A stretch of 64,000 nucleotides of DNA from Armillaria gallica (Eukaryota > Basidiomycota > Agaricomycetes > Agaricales > Physalacriaceae): contig JBANDB010000013.1 in NCBI GenBank assembly GCA_037576215.1, forward strand, positions 682,001-746,000. The letters run 5' to 3'. This document shows positions 48,296-59,636 of the stretch, piece after piece; position 1 is the first letter of the stretch, and each line of letters begins with the position of its first letter. Below the pieces are notes generated by a model, which worked only from the letters and a program-made list of their open reading frames with translations, was not told where the DNA came from and made no database searches. Made by a program: the position numbers and the translations under genes.

Positions 48296-51200
48296 ATGGC
48301 TATCTTAATATTTATCGGAGCTCCCCCACCTTCCTACGCTAGAATGCAGACGCGTTTGTTTACCTCCAAACGCGCCGAGCAGAGACAGCAGGACAATACC
48401 TCCTCACTACCAGACCCTGGGCCCACCACGCCTTCCAATCACAGCATCGCCTCTGACGACGACGATGACGACGAGCAGCTAGGTCTCTCCGATGATGACA
48501 ACTTCGAGGACGACATTTTACCTGTACACGGAGCATCGCAGCCTGCCCAAGAGCCTCAGAAAGCAGCGTCGAAGGGCAAGGGCAAGGTCAAGGTCAAGAA
48601 TACCCCATACGCACATGGAAGTGCAAGCCACTCGGTGGTCGAGTTGCAGACACAAGATGGCGAGAATCACAAAATCGACGAAGCTGATGCCTACCTCAAG
48701 GATGACCTTCGCCATCGGATCTTCATCGAGTTCGAGACATTTCTGGTCAATATCCTCCATCTTCCTACCGACTGGCGTGCCTCTCTCAAGTCGGACATTG
48801 ATGCTGTCCAGAAAGACAAGGAGTTCCGAATATTCTTTGGGGCTTACCTGGGCCTATGTGACGTGGTCGGAACGGGGATAGAAAAAGAAAGAGAGCTGTA
48901 TCGTCCTCATGCGGACCTATGCAATCATGTCATTGATGTGTTGCAAGGCCGTCCCAATTTGATGGTGCAGGAAGGCGACGTGATTCGATTTGACCGTATC
49001 GACCCATATGTGGTCCGAGGGTCAACGGAGACGGTTAAGCCTGACATCGTGGGCGTACTGCGTATACTGTTCAACACACCCGAGGGCATTTCTGCTCAGG
49101 AATTTATCAACACCTTCGGCAACAAGTCTAACACCGTCGTTGACGATAAAGAGTCAAAGAGCAAACGCAAGCATACCGATTACATTCCTGGGTGGCCTCA
49201 TGTGCTGGAAGTGAAAGAGATGAAAGGCACTGACGACACGATCGACGAAGGTTATGATGCGATCAGACTAAGGACTAAAGGTAAGATTTTCTTCGCTGAA
49301 GCCAATGTGTTTTGTACTGATTCCTCATGTCAGATGACAAGGATCCGTTGACGACGAGGCCAACGTTGTAGATTTGTCCTGTCCGAAGCCTGCACCAGAC
49401 GTTGAGACCTCCCAGGCTAGTTCCCGAGGTCGAAAGCGCAAAGCGGAGCCGGGAAACGAGGCATGGGATCCTCTCCCCCGTTCTTGACACACACTGACAC
49501 TATACCTATGTTCAGCAATCTTCGTCGAAAATGTCCCGATTGTCGAAAACAGTATCGTCGAAGGGTAAAGTGGCCAGTGGACGGCAGAAAGTGCTCGATG
49601 AAGGATTCGCGCCGGGAACGGACAGGGCTGAGAAAGCCCGTGTTCAGTGTGCTCGCTATGCCCTGCACATACTGTCAAACGCTGGACTGAGATCGCATGC
49701 GCTCGTGACTCTGATTGACCGGGACCGGATCCAACTCTCCTACTACGATCGATCTGTGATCATTGTTTCCCAAGCCATCGATCTTGGAAACAAAGACGAT
49801 GAGATCCTGTTCATCGCGATGCTAATAGGTTGTCATCGTCTTACGCTGAAACAGCGGGGTATTCTTCACCATATCATCAAGGACCCGTACATCACCGATT
49901 TCAATCGATACAACAAGGTTTCGAAGGACCCGAAGCTACTGTTCTCCGGACTGGAGATGACGCTCCAGAAGGACAACAAAAATCTCACGCTGATATTGGA
50001 CACCACTGTCTATCGTCAGCGAGGTCTGTTTGGACGTGATACGTGTGTCATTCGTGCGACCTGTGCCGAGTGGACAGGCAAGAATCTGATTGTTAAAATC
50101 AGTTGGCCGAGTGCGTCGCGCAAGTCGGAAAAGACATTGCTTGACATTGCCATCGCGAAAGCCGATGGGATGGCTGAGACGGGCAAGACGCATTGGATTC
50201 TAAATCACCTCCCGAACATACTCCATGAGCAGGACTTCAAGTTCGACGATGATGATTCGGTGCAGAAGCTAATCGCAGAAATGGTAAATGCGGGAAGTAC
50301 GTTGGTGGAAGGGCCGGCGTATACGAAGAACGCGTCCTCCGTATCACTGTTTTGGAAGAGCTTTTCCCGATAACGAGTCTTCGAAAGGACAGCGACTACG
50401 CGCAGGTCTTTGTCGACATTCTTCAATGTACGCATTTATTATCTCTTTTCCTGTATTTTCCCCTATCTGACGTTGTCCTGTAGGTCATAAGTGGCTTTAC
50501 GAGCATCCTAAAATACTTCACCGAGATATCAGCATGGCGAATATCATGTATCGGGTCGACAGTGCGGGGAATATCCTTGGAGTCCTGAACGATTTTGATC
50601 TCTCGTCCTTAATTCCGATCGAGGAGGCCACGTCCCTCCGACGGACGGGTACGCCGCCGTACATGGCCTTCGACCTGCTTAAAGAAGAAAAGGATTCTGG
50701 TCCCCATCTCTATCGCCACGATTTGGAGGCGCTGTTCTATGTTATGTTGATGATATGCTGCCACTCCATCATCAGAAGCCCCAACCCTACGGCATGTCGT
50801 AGTCGGAGGAGATCTCTGCAAACTTTTCCGAGTGGTTTGACCGCGAGATGTCTTGGAACGTCTTGGCCAAAGTGAAAACATCATTTTTTCTCGACGACGA
50901 ACCCCTCTCTGTTTCCTCGTGCTTCGAAGCCTTTCGTCCTTGCCTTAACATCATCCGCAATCAGTTTGCCGGAGAGATCTTTGAGCGTACGAAATCGAAA
51001 AACAACTCAAAGCTGGGTCTTGGAAAGCACTTCTACTTCTAGATGATATCAATGTTGATCGCCATGTGCTAAAACCGCCGCCACCACAGAAACCAGTGTC
51101 AAAGCCGTTTGATGATGCTACCCTAGGTGGATGTGTTGACTATACGGAGTTCTTATTAGGCATGTTGCCACACAAGATTGACGTGAGGTACGAATGGCTC

Positions 51201-51792
51201 AATCTCTGTGATTGGCCAAGTAAAGCGCAGCGAAACAGAGAGATCAGTTTTGGGGTTGTGTTGCCCCAGATATTTGGCCCAGCAAAGTCAGCCAAACAAT
51301 GCGATTGTCATGTGCTATTCTGCGCACTATCATTTTCACTTCGTTCCCTCTTCGTGCTTTCTCTTTTCGTCGCTCTTCATTGACCCACCCACCTACTCCC
51401 TTCTTTGTTTGGGTAGCGCCTGGTCTGATGCTGCAGCTATGTCCTTTCAGCTGCTCAGATTTCAGGTATCCTGAACAACTGAGTTCTCGGCTTCCAATGC
51501 TTCGAGTTTGAGCTTCCGGCATCCCTTCATCCCGGTATTCATTCCGGGACCTGTTTCATTGCCGGTCTCCCTCTGCTCAACTAACAGTTCTCTTGAAGCC
51601 GAGTTCTCTCCCCCCAAACCCAAGAAATCAAGGATTTCCTGTCTCATATCTCAAATGTCATCCTCATTCCATCTGAATACTCTTTGCATCATTTCCACCT
51701 CTTATCTTATTCTGCAGCTTCACTTGGGGACATTTAAAGGGAAACAACTCGTGAGGCACAAAGATCCAACACCAGCAGCCGAGCCCTCATAG
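48296..51792 (+). pseudogene. FunK1-type fungal protein kinase, right copy, broken
   Basis: This is the inverse paralogue of 26,212-29,157. The N-terminal 330 codons are open (MAILIFIGAPPPSYARMQTR; SDDDDDDEQLGLSDDDN; RELYRPHADLCNHVIDVL). After the first intron (GTAAGA...TCAG, to about 49,333) a 34-nt deletion between two GGCCA words at about 49,361 leads at once to TAG. The next segment is open for about 250 codons (LLFSGLEMTLQKDNK; RQRGLFGRDTCVIRAT; HWILNHLPNILHEQDF). A lost G at about 50,292 shifts the frame again. KILHRDISMANIMY, GVLNDFDLSSLIP and GTPPYMAFDLLKEE are kept in another frame. Another lost base near 50,776 and a TAG at 50,800-50,802 follow. An insertion (51,157-51,722) splits the tail before TFKGK and DPTPAAEPS. 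Confidence 0.8.
51157..51722. mobile_element. About 0.57-kb insertion in the FunK1 tail (unclassified)
   Basis: In the left copy VDYTEFL is followed at once by AEMWTFKGKE. Here about 566 bp separate VDYTEFL from TFKGK. The insert is pyrimidine-rich on the plus strand toward its right end. It contains no recognisable ORF, and I cannot define terminal repeats or a target-site duplication. It could be a non-autonomous element. Confidence 0.45.
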
Positions 51793-52653
51793 ATACGCCA
51801 CTTGCGATATTGTTGTATTTGTGGACAACAGTTTATTTCAATCGAACTCTAGTCATCTTCCAGATATGAGTGCAGGTCGTGCTCATCACGACGTTAAGAT
51901 GGATTGTCATTTTCAGATCGAGAAGACACGACTAGAACTTGTTCTGGGTATGGTCTCGCCACGGGGCGACTCACATGCAGATCAGCGAACACTCCCACGG
52001 AAGACTGCCTACGTATGAAACCATTGCGAAGGAATGCAAAGCTTGAGTCGACTAGTTCCGTACAGTCCAGTAATCAATAACTGGTATCTGTACTACAGAT
52101 TTTACAAGGAGCCAACCACCATGACCGCCGGCAACATCGTTTGTCTGGAGTGCTCCTGTGCAAGAAACTGGTCAGAAAATTTGCTTCTCGCAGCATTATC
52201 GAACGAGAGGTCGCCAGCCATAAATAAAGCAAAGCAATTTACGACCGGAGGTTAAATTACAGGAACAAGAACATGGGACATGGATCGACTTCCTAGCATC
52301 GGAACATATACAGTGGCTAGCTCCAAAATACTCAGGCTCGCAAACAAAACGGCAGCGAATCTGTACAGTCATTGGTGACTGTCCCACAGTGGAGATATGG
52401 TCCCAGGATGAATACATGGGCTTGCGATGTTTCATCTTGCCCCAAGGTTGTCCAGGATTATTCGAGGCATGAGGATCGACTTGAAAGTAGAACTGTGTAA
52501 GAGTTTTAGCAATGGGATGTAATCAGGAGACTGAGTGCATTTACGTGGTCTGTGAATGAGCCGGAAGTGCCTTCGAGAAGGATAAACCAAACATATTGCG
52601 AAGAGTCTACGGTGGTTGTAACTGAAATATAGCCACATATCAGTCCAAACATA
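51793..52653. other. End of right arm and F-box 3' flank
   Basis: To about 52,015 this is the inverse-arm extension beyond the FunK1 stop. From about 52,356 it is the 3' flank of the F-box gene, which is duplicated inversely at 57.5-57.8 kb. No gene is seen. Confidence 0.5.
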
Positions 52654-54040
52654 CTATATACCCAGCATGACAAACGCATTACCGATTCCTAATCCGTGGT
52701 AATCTCGAATATAGGGATGATCGGCTCCGAACACATCCATAATCGTCTGCTGGTGCTCGGACAACCAAATTTCAGCTTGGTCTCCTACAAGTTCCCGGGA
52801 AATCGCACGCCCGAGTCCGAGATAGAGTATCCCCGCTATGTTTAATGCCACAGGAATACTATATACTCTGCTTCTGTCAGATAGAGATACTTACAAGAAA
52901 GAAACACGAACGATCTTCCCATCGTCCAAGCTCTAAGCTTGCGAAGGATGTCGGACTTTTTGTACTCATAGTCCCACGCTGGGAAGGGGGAGTATTTTGG
53001 GTTCGTGATTATTTTTGTCTGGCCCTCTTTGAGGAGGCAAGGGATACAATTAATTCTTGCTTCCCCTGAAGACGCCGGATCGAAAGCATTGAACAATACG
53101 ACAAACTTCTTTGAGAAGGGATGGATATATCCCACAGAACCCAGGGGAATGACCTGCTCAAACATGGAGATATATCGATTGTGGCAAGGGAAACATGCTG
53201 GATAGTGATTAGAACTAGAATGCAGATATATATCATGTATGGTGACTTACAATCCGGGCCTCGAATCAACGATGTACCTGAGAACTCCCGTTCACCAAAC
53301 ATGACACGAGAGATGTATTCTGTTCCCATATCCTCCGCTGGATAATCATACGTCGTCACTGTGAAAGAGGGGACTGGAATATCAAGTTGTACATTTGTAG
53401 TCAGTGAAGTCAGACACTTCCATTCGGTAAGAGGGGTTATGAGTGGCATCACCCACGAATCTGCGCATCCAAAGATGCAGAGCTGGCGGACTCGTCGGGC
53501 AACAGTGGGTTGTACACATTGGCATTGAATGCGCCGTGGGAACTCGATAGGCACCCACCGCCGGTAGTGGTATACGATGGTCAGCAGTGTCGCCTGTAGA
53601 GGAAGCCAGAAGCGGGGGATGTGGACCTGGGCATCGCCGAGATAGTGTACGTAAATATGAATTCCATCTGGGGGTGTATTAGGACCGTAGAATAACCTTT
53701 GAAGCACCGATTCTATCCCCCTATTAGCTGTGATAGAGGGGTAGCATCCTGGATTCCGAACATGATATAGCTTCATTATATAGTGGTCTACTTTGAATGT
53801 TATTGTGCGGCAGAGTAGCGGTTGAGGTATTGATGACATCGAATGGATGGTGTACAGATAGCCTCCACTATAGGAGAAAGGGATGACCAAGTGCGTGGAA
53901 TTGACCTCCTTGATAATAGCAGACCATTGTTTAGATACAAGGGAGCATATTGAGAAGGTTTGAATGTATTCATGAATGGAAGTTGGAGTGGACCAGAGTT
54001 CGAAGAGAATACAAGAAATGAGCTCAGATGGAAGTGCCAT
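52654..54040 (-). CDS. F-box protein
   Basis: This is an F-box protein, likely an SCF ubiquitin-ligase receptor. The start at 54,040 reads MALPSELISCILFELWSTP and FSICSLVSKQWSAIIKEV, the F-box. Exon 1 continues for about 265 residues (TFKVDHYIMKLYHVR; FWLPLQATLLTIVYHYRRWV; EWKCLTSLTTNVQLDIPVPS). A 51-57 nt intron (GTAAGTCACC...ATCCAG) leads to CFPCHNRYISMFEQVIPL and LLKEGQTKIITNPKYSPF. A second, 59-nt intron (GTAAGT...CATAG) gives GILYLGLGRAISREL, SEHQQTIMDVFGADHPYIRD and GLGIGNAFVMLGI, with the stop at 52,654. The protein is about 425 residues. The 3' exon and 3' flank reappear inverted at 57.3-57.8 kb, and that copy keeps many residues of this last exon. Confidence 0.72.
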
Positions 54041-54289
54041 TGATGGTTGAAAACCATCTCGGCCCCATTTTGTGCTTCCGGCCCGTTCATCCGCTCTGTC
54101 CTCCCACGACGATCCCTAAACCAAAAAAAGAGTAGGCTATGTTCAACTGGTAAAACTGTCTGGGTGCCTTCTATTTCTTCCGAAAGTCTGCTATCCAAGG
54201 CGCGAAATCGTCAGCCCGTCGCCACGATATTGGACAACATAAAGCAAATCCCAGAAACGGGTTAAGCAATGCGGTACGCCATTTTTCTT

Positions 54290-54860
54290 TTAGTCATGGC
54301 CTTAACAAGGCTGCCGAAGATCTCGCGCGACGATAGAGGTGTCTTCAACGGGTGCAGAGAGGAAGTTCTTGACGAAGACATGTATGCGTATAGCCCTGTA
54401 GAGGGCCATTTTCAGTGCGCGCAGACAAACGTCAGACATGAATACCATATTTTGATTGATGGAAATCGGGTTTCAGTCACGCCATCGACGTGGCCAACGA
54501 AATAGGCCCTTGTAAGTTGCCATGCTTGTAATAACATCTTCTTACCCTTATTTTACTCAGCGCAGTATTCCTCACCATATTTTCAGTGATCCTCATACGA
54601 CGAACAACAAGGATTCAAAAGACAAGAAGAGGCTATTCTTTGGACCCACTATGGCCATTGAGAGGATTGGCAAGACCGTCGTGATTTGGGAAAAATCATC
54701 TACTATCTCTCGCGAGGGCCGTTTGGGCATGATACGTACGTCGTCCGTGCGACACGTCATGATGCGATTTGCCTGTCAAAACAAGTCTTCCAAATCCCTC
54801 GCGGAGGACGGAAAAAGCATCGCTTGACATCGCCAAGGCGAAAACCACCGATAGCCTTAT
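54290..54860 (+). pseudogene. FunK1 kinase relic (right outer fragment)
   Basis: Plus frames match the middle of FunK1 in order: REEVLDEDMYAYSP, GHFQCAQ, LIDGNRVSV, then KDSKDKKRLFFGPTMAIER and, in another frame, YYLSRGPFGHDTYVVRATRH. Compare SGRQKVLDE, ARVQCARYAL, LIDRDRIQLS, SKDPTLLFSGLEMTL and RQRGLFGRDTCVIRAT in the longer copies. The kinase catalytic segment is absent. It shares DPHTTNN/DPYTAAN and DKKRLFFG/DEKKLFFG with the fragment at 25.4-25.8 kb and so belongs to the same subfamily. Confidence 0.7.
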
Positions 54861-55352
54861 ATACTACGAACGGTAAGGCAAAGAATATGAGATAAAGAAG
54901 CCCTCGTAGCATATGGATCCCCTCCAACAGTCTTGCCTGCTCGTAACAGGGAGCCATGTGCTGCGTTGGAGACTATATCCTGCCTCTATTCTGGACTCCA
55001 CATACCAGGAACTGGTCATTCGGTGTCGAAGAGCATAGATTTTTGTTGTTTCGCGCTTCATACATCTCTTTGTCCTTACGTTCGACAGCTTTACGCGCGC
55101 ATAATTAAAACGCTTCGTTTCGTTTTTTTACAGCTTAAAAGCTCAAAACGACAACACCAGCAAAATTCAAATTATAAGTACACAACTCTCTGCCTTTGAT
55201 CCGCGTTCTGCACGCGCAATACGGTTGTATGGTGAGTACTTACCATCACTGTGAAGGGGCCGGTCTACGTCTCTAACAGGTTCCAGAGATACTGTTGCTC
55301 GAATCTACTCAGGCTATTGCCGTCGTTTTAACCAGACTCTCTGGCGCCCAAC
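54861..55352. other. Intergenic, no gene seen
   Basis: No coding frame is convincing. The stretch 55,190-55,350 contains TGGCGCCCAACA at about 55,342, which resembles a retroelement primer-binding site, but no paired long terminal repeats are visible. Confidence 0.35.
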
Positions 55353-56095
55353 ATGTCCGGCACACTGTCCGTCCTACGTCAGCTCTCTCAGTCCACTAGA
55401 GTAATCAGCCTACTCAGTTTCCCACACGCACCTGCACAACTCTTCGGGTGAGTACCATGGCGGTGTTTCAGGACTCAATACCATATGTCGCTACTCGGCG
55501 CTTGACAAGTACTGGATCACACGATTCTTGGACAAGCAGGTTTTCAGTTTGTAGAGCGGTCCGAGATCTACCATGGTTTCATCCCCGGTGCCATGGTTAT
55601 CCACGCATGTGTTTGCAGCCGTTATCCCAGTTTCAGGAAGAAATTCCAGACCTTCAAACAAGATTGTTCAATGTTTATGCGCCCGGTAGGATCACAGGAT
55701 GGATGTTTGCCTCCCGTAAAGTAGACGGCTTGGGGTGGCGTGGTGACTCCCGAGCCGCCCAAGTTTTGATGGTCCGTTTCCTTACCGTGGCTATGTTGCC
55801 ACATTCAATAGACGGGCCGGTTTCATATCTATCGCCGATTCTGACGAGGCGCCCTGTGTCGGAGATGGTTTGTCCACTACTGCCGACCTCTGTTGCGACA
55901 TTAACGCGCGATGAGATGCATTTTCAGGAAATAACGGGCATCCTGCCTCCCACTCGGCCCGTCATCTCAACAATACATCTGTTTTCATCTCTTGATGCGA
56001 CCTCATGCGACCTACCGACTCCCGTGATTAGGGACCATGTTTCGCGCGGGGTGACACAAGGTGGTCGTAAACACGGGCCTTTTGGGCGCGCATAA
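55353..56095 (+). CDS. Hypothetical protein, doubtful
   Basis: An ATG at 55,353 opens a frame (MSGTLSVLRQLSQSTRV; SFPHAPAQLFG) that runs to a GTGAGT donor at about 55,449. An acceptor near 55,540 joins it to a frame open for about 180 codons, ending at 56,095. The translation contains no recognisable domain and its composition is not strongly protein-like. A long frame on one strand with good splice signals is the only support. It could be chance. Confidence 0.25.
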
Positions 56096-56199
56096 ATTCG
56101 ACCATATTCCTCAACGATGGCAGAAATACATCCTACACACTCGCTTCACCCTCCACATTCGTTCCTTGCATTTATACCACCTCACTGCACTATACCACG

Positions 56200-56805
56200 A
56201 TGTTCTTCACAAGAATCCTCGCCTTCCTTTCTGTCTCTGCCCTTCTCGCTGCTGCCCTTCCGCTGGTTCCCCGGGCCAACGTCGGTGAAGGTGAGAGTTT
56301 TCATGACTCGTTCTGAAAAATTTGACCTAATATTCTATACAGGCACTTGGTACTATCCGGGACTAGGATCCTGTGGTATAACCAACACCGCGTCGGACAT
56401 GATCGTAGCGGTCTCGCATCTGTTGTACGACTCGTATCCGTACGTCTTTTTCTCAACCTCTCCTTCCCGCGGCTGATACCCCAGACAAGTGGTGCTACTG
56501 CGAACCCCAACCTGTACGACTCTAACTCGTAACTCATTTGACCTCTTTCAACTCATGCCGCTATGTAGGAACCCGATTTGTGGCAAGAAACTGGTTGCGA
56601 CCTGTATGTATTTCTTCTTCTATGACTGGCGGGTCTCAATTATTTGTTTCCTGTAGACGGAGGAAAGTCGGTTACGGTTACCGTCACAGACAAATGCATG
56701 GGATGCGCCGGAAAGTATGACCTGGACTTTACTCCCACTGCGTTTTCGCGACTCGCCAATACCAACGTTGGGCGCCTCACTGGAGTAGATTGGAAATGGG
56801 CTTAA
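56200..56805 (+). CDS. Small secreted DPBB (expansin-like/barwin) protein
   Basis: This is a small secreted protein of the double-psi beta-barrel type, related to RlpA-like/expansin-domain proteins common in basidiomycetes and often secreted during growth on plants. The start at 56,200 gives a signal peptide (MFFTRILAFLSVSALLAAAL). Four introns join GEGTWYYPGLGSCGITNTAS, MIVAVSHLLYDSYP, DTSGATANPNLYDSNS, NPICGKKLVATY and DGGKSVTVTVTDKCMGCAGK. The last exon continues YDLDFTPTAFSRLAN and VDWKWA to TAA 56,803-56,805. The TWYYPGLGSCG opening, CGKK, TDKCMGCAG and DLDFTPTAF motifs are diagnostic. Four Cys fit two disulfides. The length is about 133 residues and the gene is complete. A direct enzymatic role is not expected. 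Confidence 0.9.
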
Positions 56806-57299
56806 AGAGATGGTGATGACATCAAGTTAAGAAAAGATTGCACGGGTTTTGCATACTCTCCATATACCCTTCAGTTGAATCTATTATAGGATTCAATTGT
56901 AGTTCATATACTGCATCGGGTATCGTACTGGCTTACGAATCTCCGTCTCTATCATTATATTTAACATTCCTTGGTGTTTTATCGAAGAGTGGTGAGACGA
57001 GAACGAAGCTGGGTTCATTCGCAAATAGCCCCCAGAACTGTAAGCAATGCTTCATTTTTCCCCAAAAGATAATAGATAAGGACCAATGCTTATTTAACCA
57101 TACAGTGTATAAGTATCTCTGGCTCATTGCTAATCATAGTACGAGGTAAAAGTCCACCTAACCATCGACCATGCCAGATTATCCCTCGCTTCTCTGCCCT
57201 GGATGTCAGCTCGAGCTCACACCAGCATGCCATCACATAGCGTCCGAGGCTGCCATTCGCCGACTTCGGCTACTGGAGACGTTGACGCACTCGTCAGCG
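56806..57299. other. Intergenic
   Basis: This is the 3' flank of the DPBB gene. An ATG at 57,171 opens a frame with LLCPGCQLELTPACHH that runs into the duplicated F-box tail in the wrong phase. It may be a fragment of an unknown gene. Nothing else is seen. Confidence 0.35.
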
Positions 57300-57815
57300 G
57301 GCTCGGGCCTGCGATTTCCCGGGAACTTCAAGTTGTAGGAGACCAATCTGAAAATTGGTTGTCCAAGATCGACAGACGATTATGGATGTGTTCGGAGCCC
57401 TTAGCCGGTAATCCCTATATTCGTGATTACCTGGGAATAGGAATCGGTGATGCGATTTTAATTCGAGGTATATGATATGTGTGGACTGATGTGTCTATAT
57501 TTCAGTTACAACCACGGTAGACTCTTCGCAATGGGTTTGGTTTGTCCTTCTTGCACGCACTTCCGGCATGTTCACAGACCACGTATATGCACTCAGTCTC
57601 CTCATTACATCCCGCTGCTGACATCCTTACACAGGTATACTTTCAGGTCGACTCTTAGGCCTCCGCGATTTCTATTCTCCCCGTTGCTAGACATGCCGAA
57701 TAACCTTGGACACCCCGCCCTTAGGGGAAGATCAAACTTCCCAGTCATCGCGAGCCCATGTTTTTCTAGGACCACATCCTGTGGGACAGTCGCCAATGAC
57801 TGTACTCGGGGCTGT
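57300..57815 (+). pseudogene. Inverted copy of an F-box gene 3' end
   Basis: This matches 52,356-52,800 in inverse orientation: GLGPAISRELQVVGDQSENW, NPYIRDYLGIGIGDAILI and the 3' flank word TATATTTCAGTTACAACCAC. The copy includes the last exon of the F-box gene plus about 300 bp downstream, but none of the F-box or central exons. A small indel near 57,395 makes the frame differ from the source in part. It is a truncated duplicate. Confidence 0.75.
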
Positions 57816-58210
57816 TACAGTTCGGACTGGTCAAAAATACGTGGCGATACTTTGACCAGGTCAGCAGTAGCGCAGTAGCGGTACTGAGAGAGAACATGAG
57901 GTCGAACAGCAAGACCAGTCGAAAGAATCCTCTATTCAAGCGTCCAAGGAAGAGAATGTAGGTACAGACGGTAGTTCATATCATTTTTCGGTATCTAGCG
58001 TAGTTGTTATCACGTACCCGAGCCTACCTGATGAGGGAAAGACCCAAAAAATGGTCCTTGCCTGTCATAAGTATTGGTGCAGAGAGATAACACGAGCCTT
58101 TCCGAAAAAAAAAGAGACTGTTGAGTTGTAACAACCACCTCGCATAATGTTGGTGACCGAATAGTGATTCTGTGTCGCCGAAAGGATACTGCGAAGAAGA
58201 CTTTTAAAAA
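57816..58210. other. Intergenic, no gene seen
   Basis: This is the 3' side of the F-box/LRR pseudogene and the end of the duplicated flank. No coding frame is seen. Confidence 0.4.
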
Positions 58211-59636
58211 TCAAATCTGTATCGCCGTTCCCGCATCCTCGTGATATCTGCCAAGTACGTTATGCCTTGACTGACACTCAGAAACAAACGACTCACACAG
58301 GCGCTGTGTAGCAAAGTGAAGCCGAAAGCCATTCTCCTGTAAAGTCGCATGACGGAGAAGTTGATCAGGTAAGGTGACGGTCATGCCGTTAATCGAGACT
58401 TGTTGCAATACTGCCCCTTCCCCGCAGTGGCTTTCCAGCATCGAAAAGAGGAGGAACACGTTGAAATTCAGTGCGGGAAAGGCATCCAATAACAGGTCCT
58501 CCAGAAGAGGAACGAGGCGCAGCGATGAGGCGGACAGTGACATATTCTGGAGGAAAAGTGGTTGGATATCTACACTATACATGTGCAGCGGTATCAATTA
58601 ATCAATTGGGGAGACGCCCGTAGTACAGGAATTAGATCGTCGCTCTTGAGACGAAATTCCATAGTCTTGCCCCCGAACAGGACAAGAGCTGTAAGGGAAC
58701 AAGAGGAGCGAGAAATGAAACGGGAGAGAATGCCCATGTCCAAGATTTTCTCTTGACGTCCATGGTGGACCATAAGAAACTGAAGTGCTGGAGCGGTTAT
58801 GGCGTTCAATGATGCTGATGATGCCAAGACCAAAGAGTATAGGTCTGGAAGCAAGGTGCTAGACTTGTTCATAACAGGCGATCGTGATAAAAAGGTGCAT
58901 TCGCGGAGGTGCAACACCGCTAGAAGAACTGGTTCTCTAGCTGGTGCTGTGACATGAAACCATGACGATTATCATGGTAGTGTGTCAACTGATTCCAGGG
59001 AAGGAGGAAGGGTATCGGCGCATCCATATTAATGTCGACGTGCTGGGGCTGCGGGGCATCAGAAAAGACGGGGAGAAAGATATCAAGTTCCGTGGAAGGA
59101 TCGTTCCAGGCGGAGAGACATGCGATGCGTTCCAAGATGGGTACACGCCCAACAACTTGGCAGATATAAGGCCAGAGATAATCGCGAGCTGTGAATAGAA
59201 ATGTTTTCCAGCGATGGGAATGCGAGGCGAGGGTGTTGATCAGGGTTTCATGAACTGGCACGACGTCGTCGCGAACATTGTCGAATTTGGCATGAATATG
59301 AAGAGGTGCGTCTCCGGACCGTCGCAAGTGCTCGACAAGGACGCGGTCCGCTGGTTCCGGGACATCCCCGACACACGTCATATCATCAATGATGATGGTC
59401 GTCCAGAGATGTCTGGATGATAGCGCTACAGCTCGCCATTTCCTACAGACACGACCAAAACGCCACAGATTATTTTCTATTTCGTGGCACGGCTCGGACT
59501 CGCATTGGAAGTACAGTGCAATTTCGAGGAGAATTTCCGGTGGGATACGTCGTAAAGGTGAGAGAACAGATTTCAGGGAAGTCACTGTGGCCTTACGTGC
59601 TTTGGCTCTGATATCTGATGTCTTAGTGTTCTCCAT
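58211..59636 (-). pseudogene. F-box/LRR-like gene with two frame breaks
   Basis: The start at 59,636 reads MENTKTSDIRAKARKATVTS, then the F-box LRRIPPEILLEIALYFQCES, RFGRVCRKWRAVALSSRHLW and TTIIIDDMTCV. Leucine-rich segments follow (LHIHAKFDNVRDDVV; HSHRWKTFLF; ILERIACLSAWND). The first frame ends in a stop after LENQFF near 58,920. The next exon-like frame continues AVLHLRECTFLSRSP with a one-base offset and no room for an intron. It stops after SPQLIN at about 58,594. The match resumes with LHMYSVDIQPLFLQNMSL after an extra 8 bases. Both breaks occur inside what should be one exon, so it is probably a pseudogene. The length and domain order are otherwise normal for the family. Confidence 0.72.

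Larger units (their letters stand above)
46010..52015. repeat. Right arm of a large inverted duplication
   Basis: This is the inverse copy of about 25,952-31,300. It begins inside the cyclin homologue (plus: TACGATCTGCGGTTTAGC at about 46,013) and ends at GACTGCCTACGTA near 52,015, at the same internal points as the left arm. It is longer because of two insertions (about 47,312-48,010 and 51,157-51,722). The cyclin 5' part is absent, so this arm is probably the copied product and the left arm the source. Confidence 0.85.

Noticed and set aside
55190..55450. Possible retroelement LTR end and primer-binding site (TGGCGCCCAACA)
   Set aside because: No second LTR, no reverse-transcriptase frame nearby, and the match to a tRNA end is too short.
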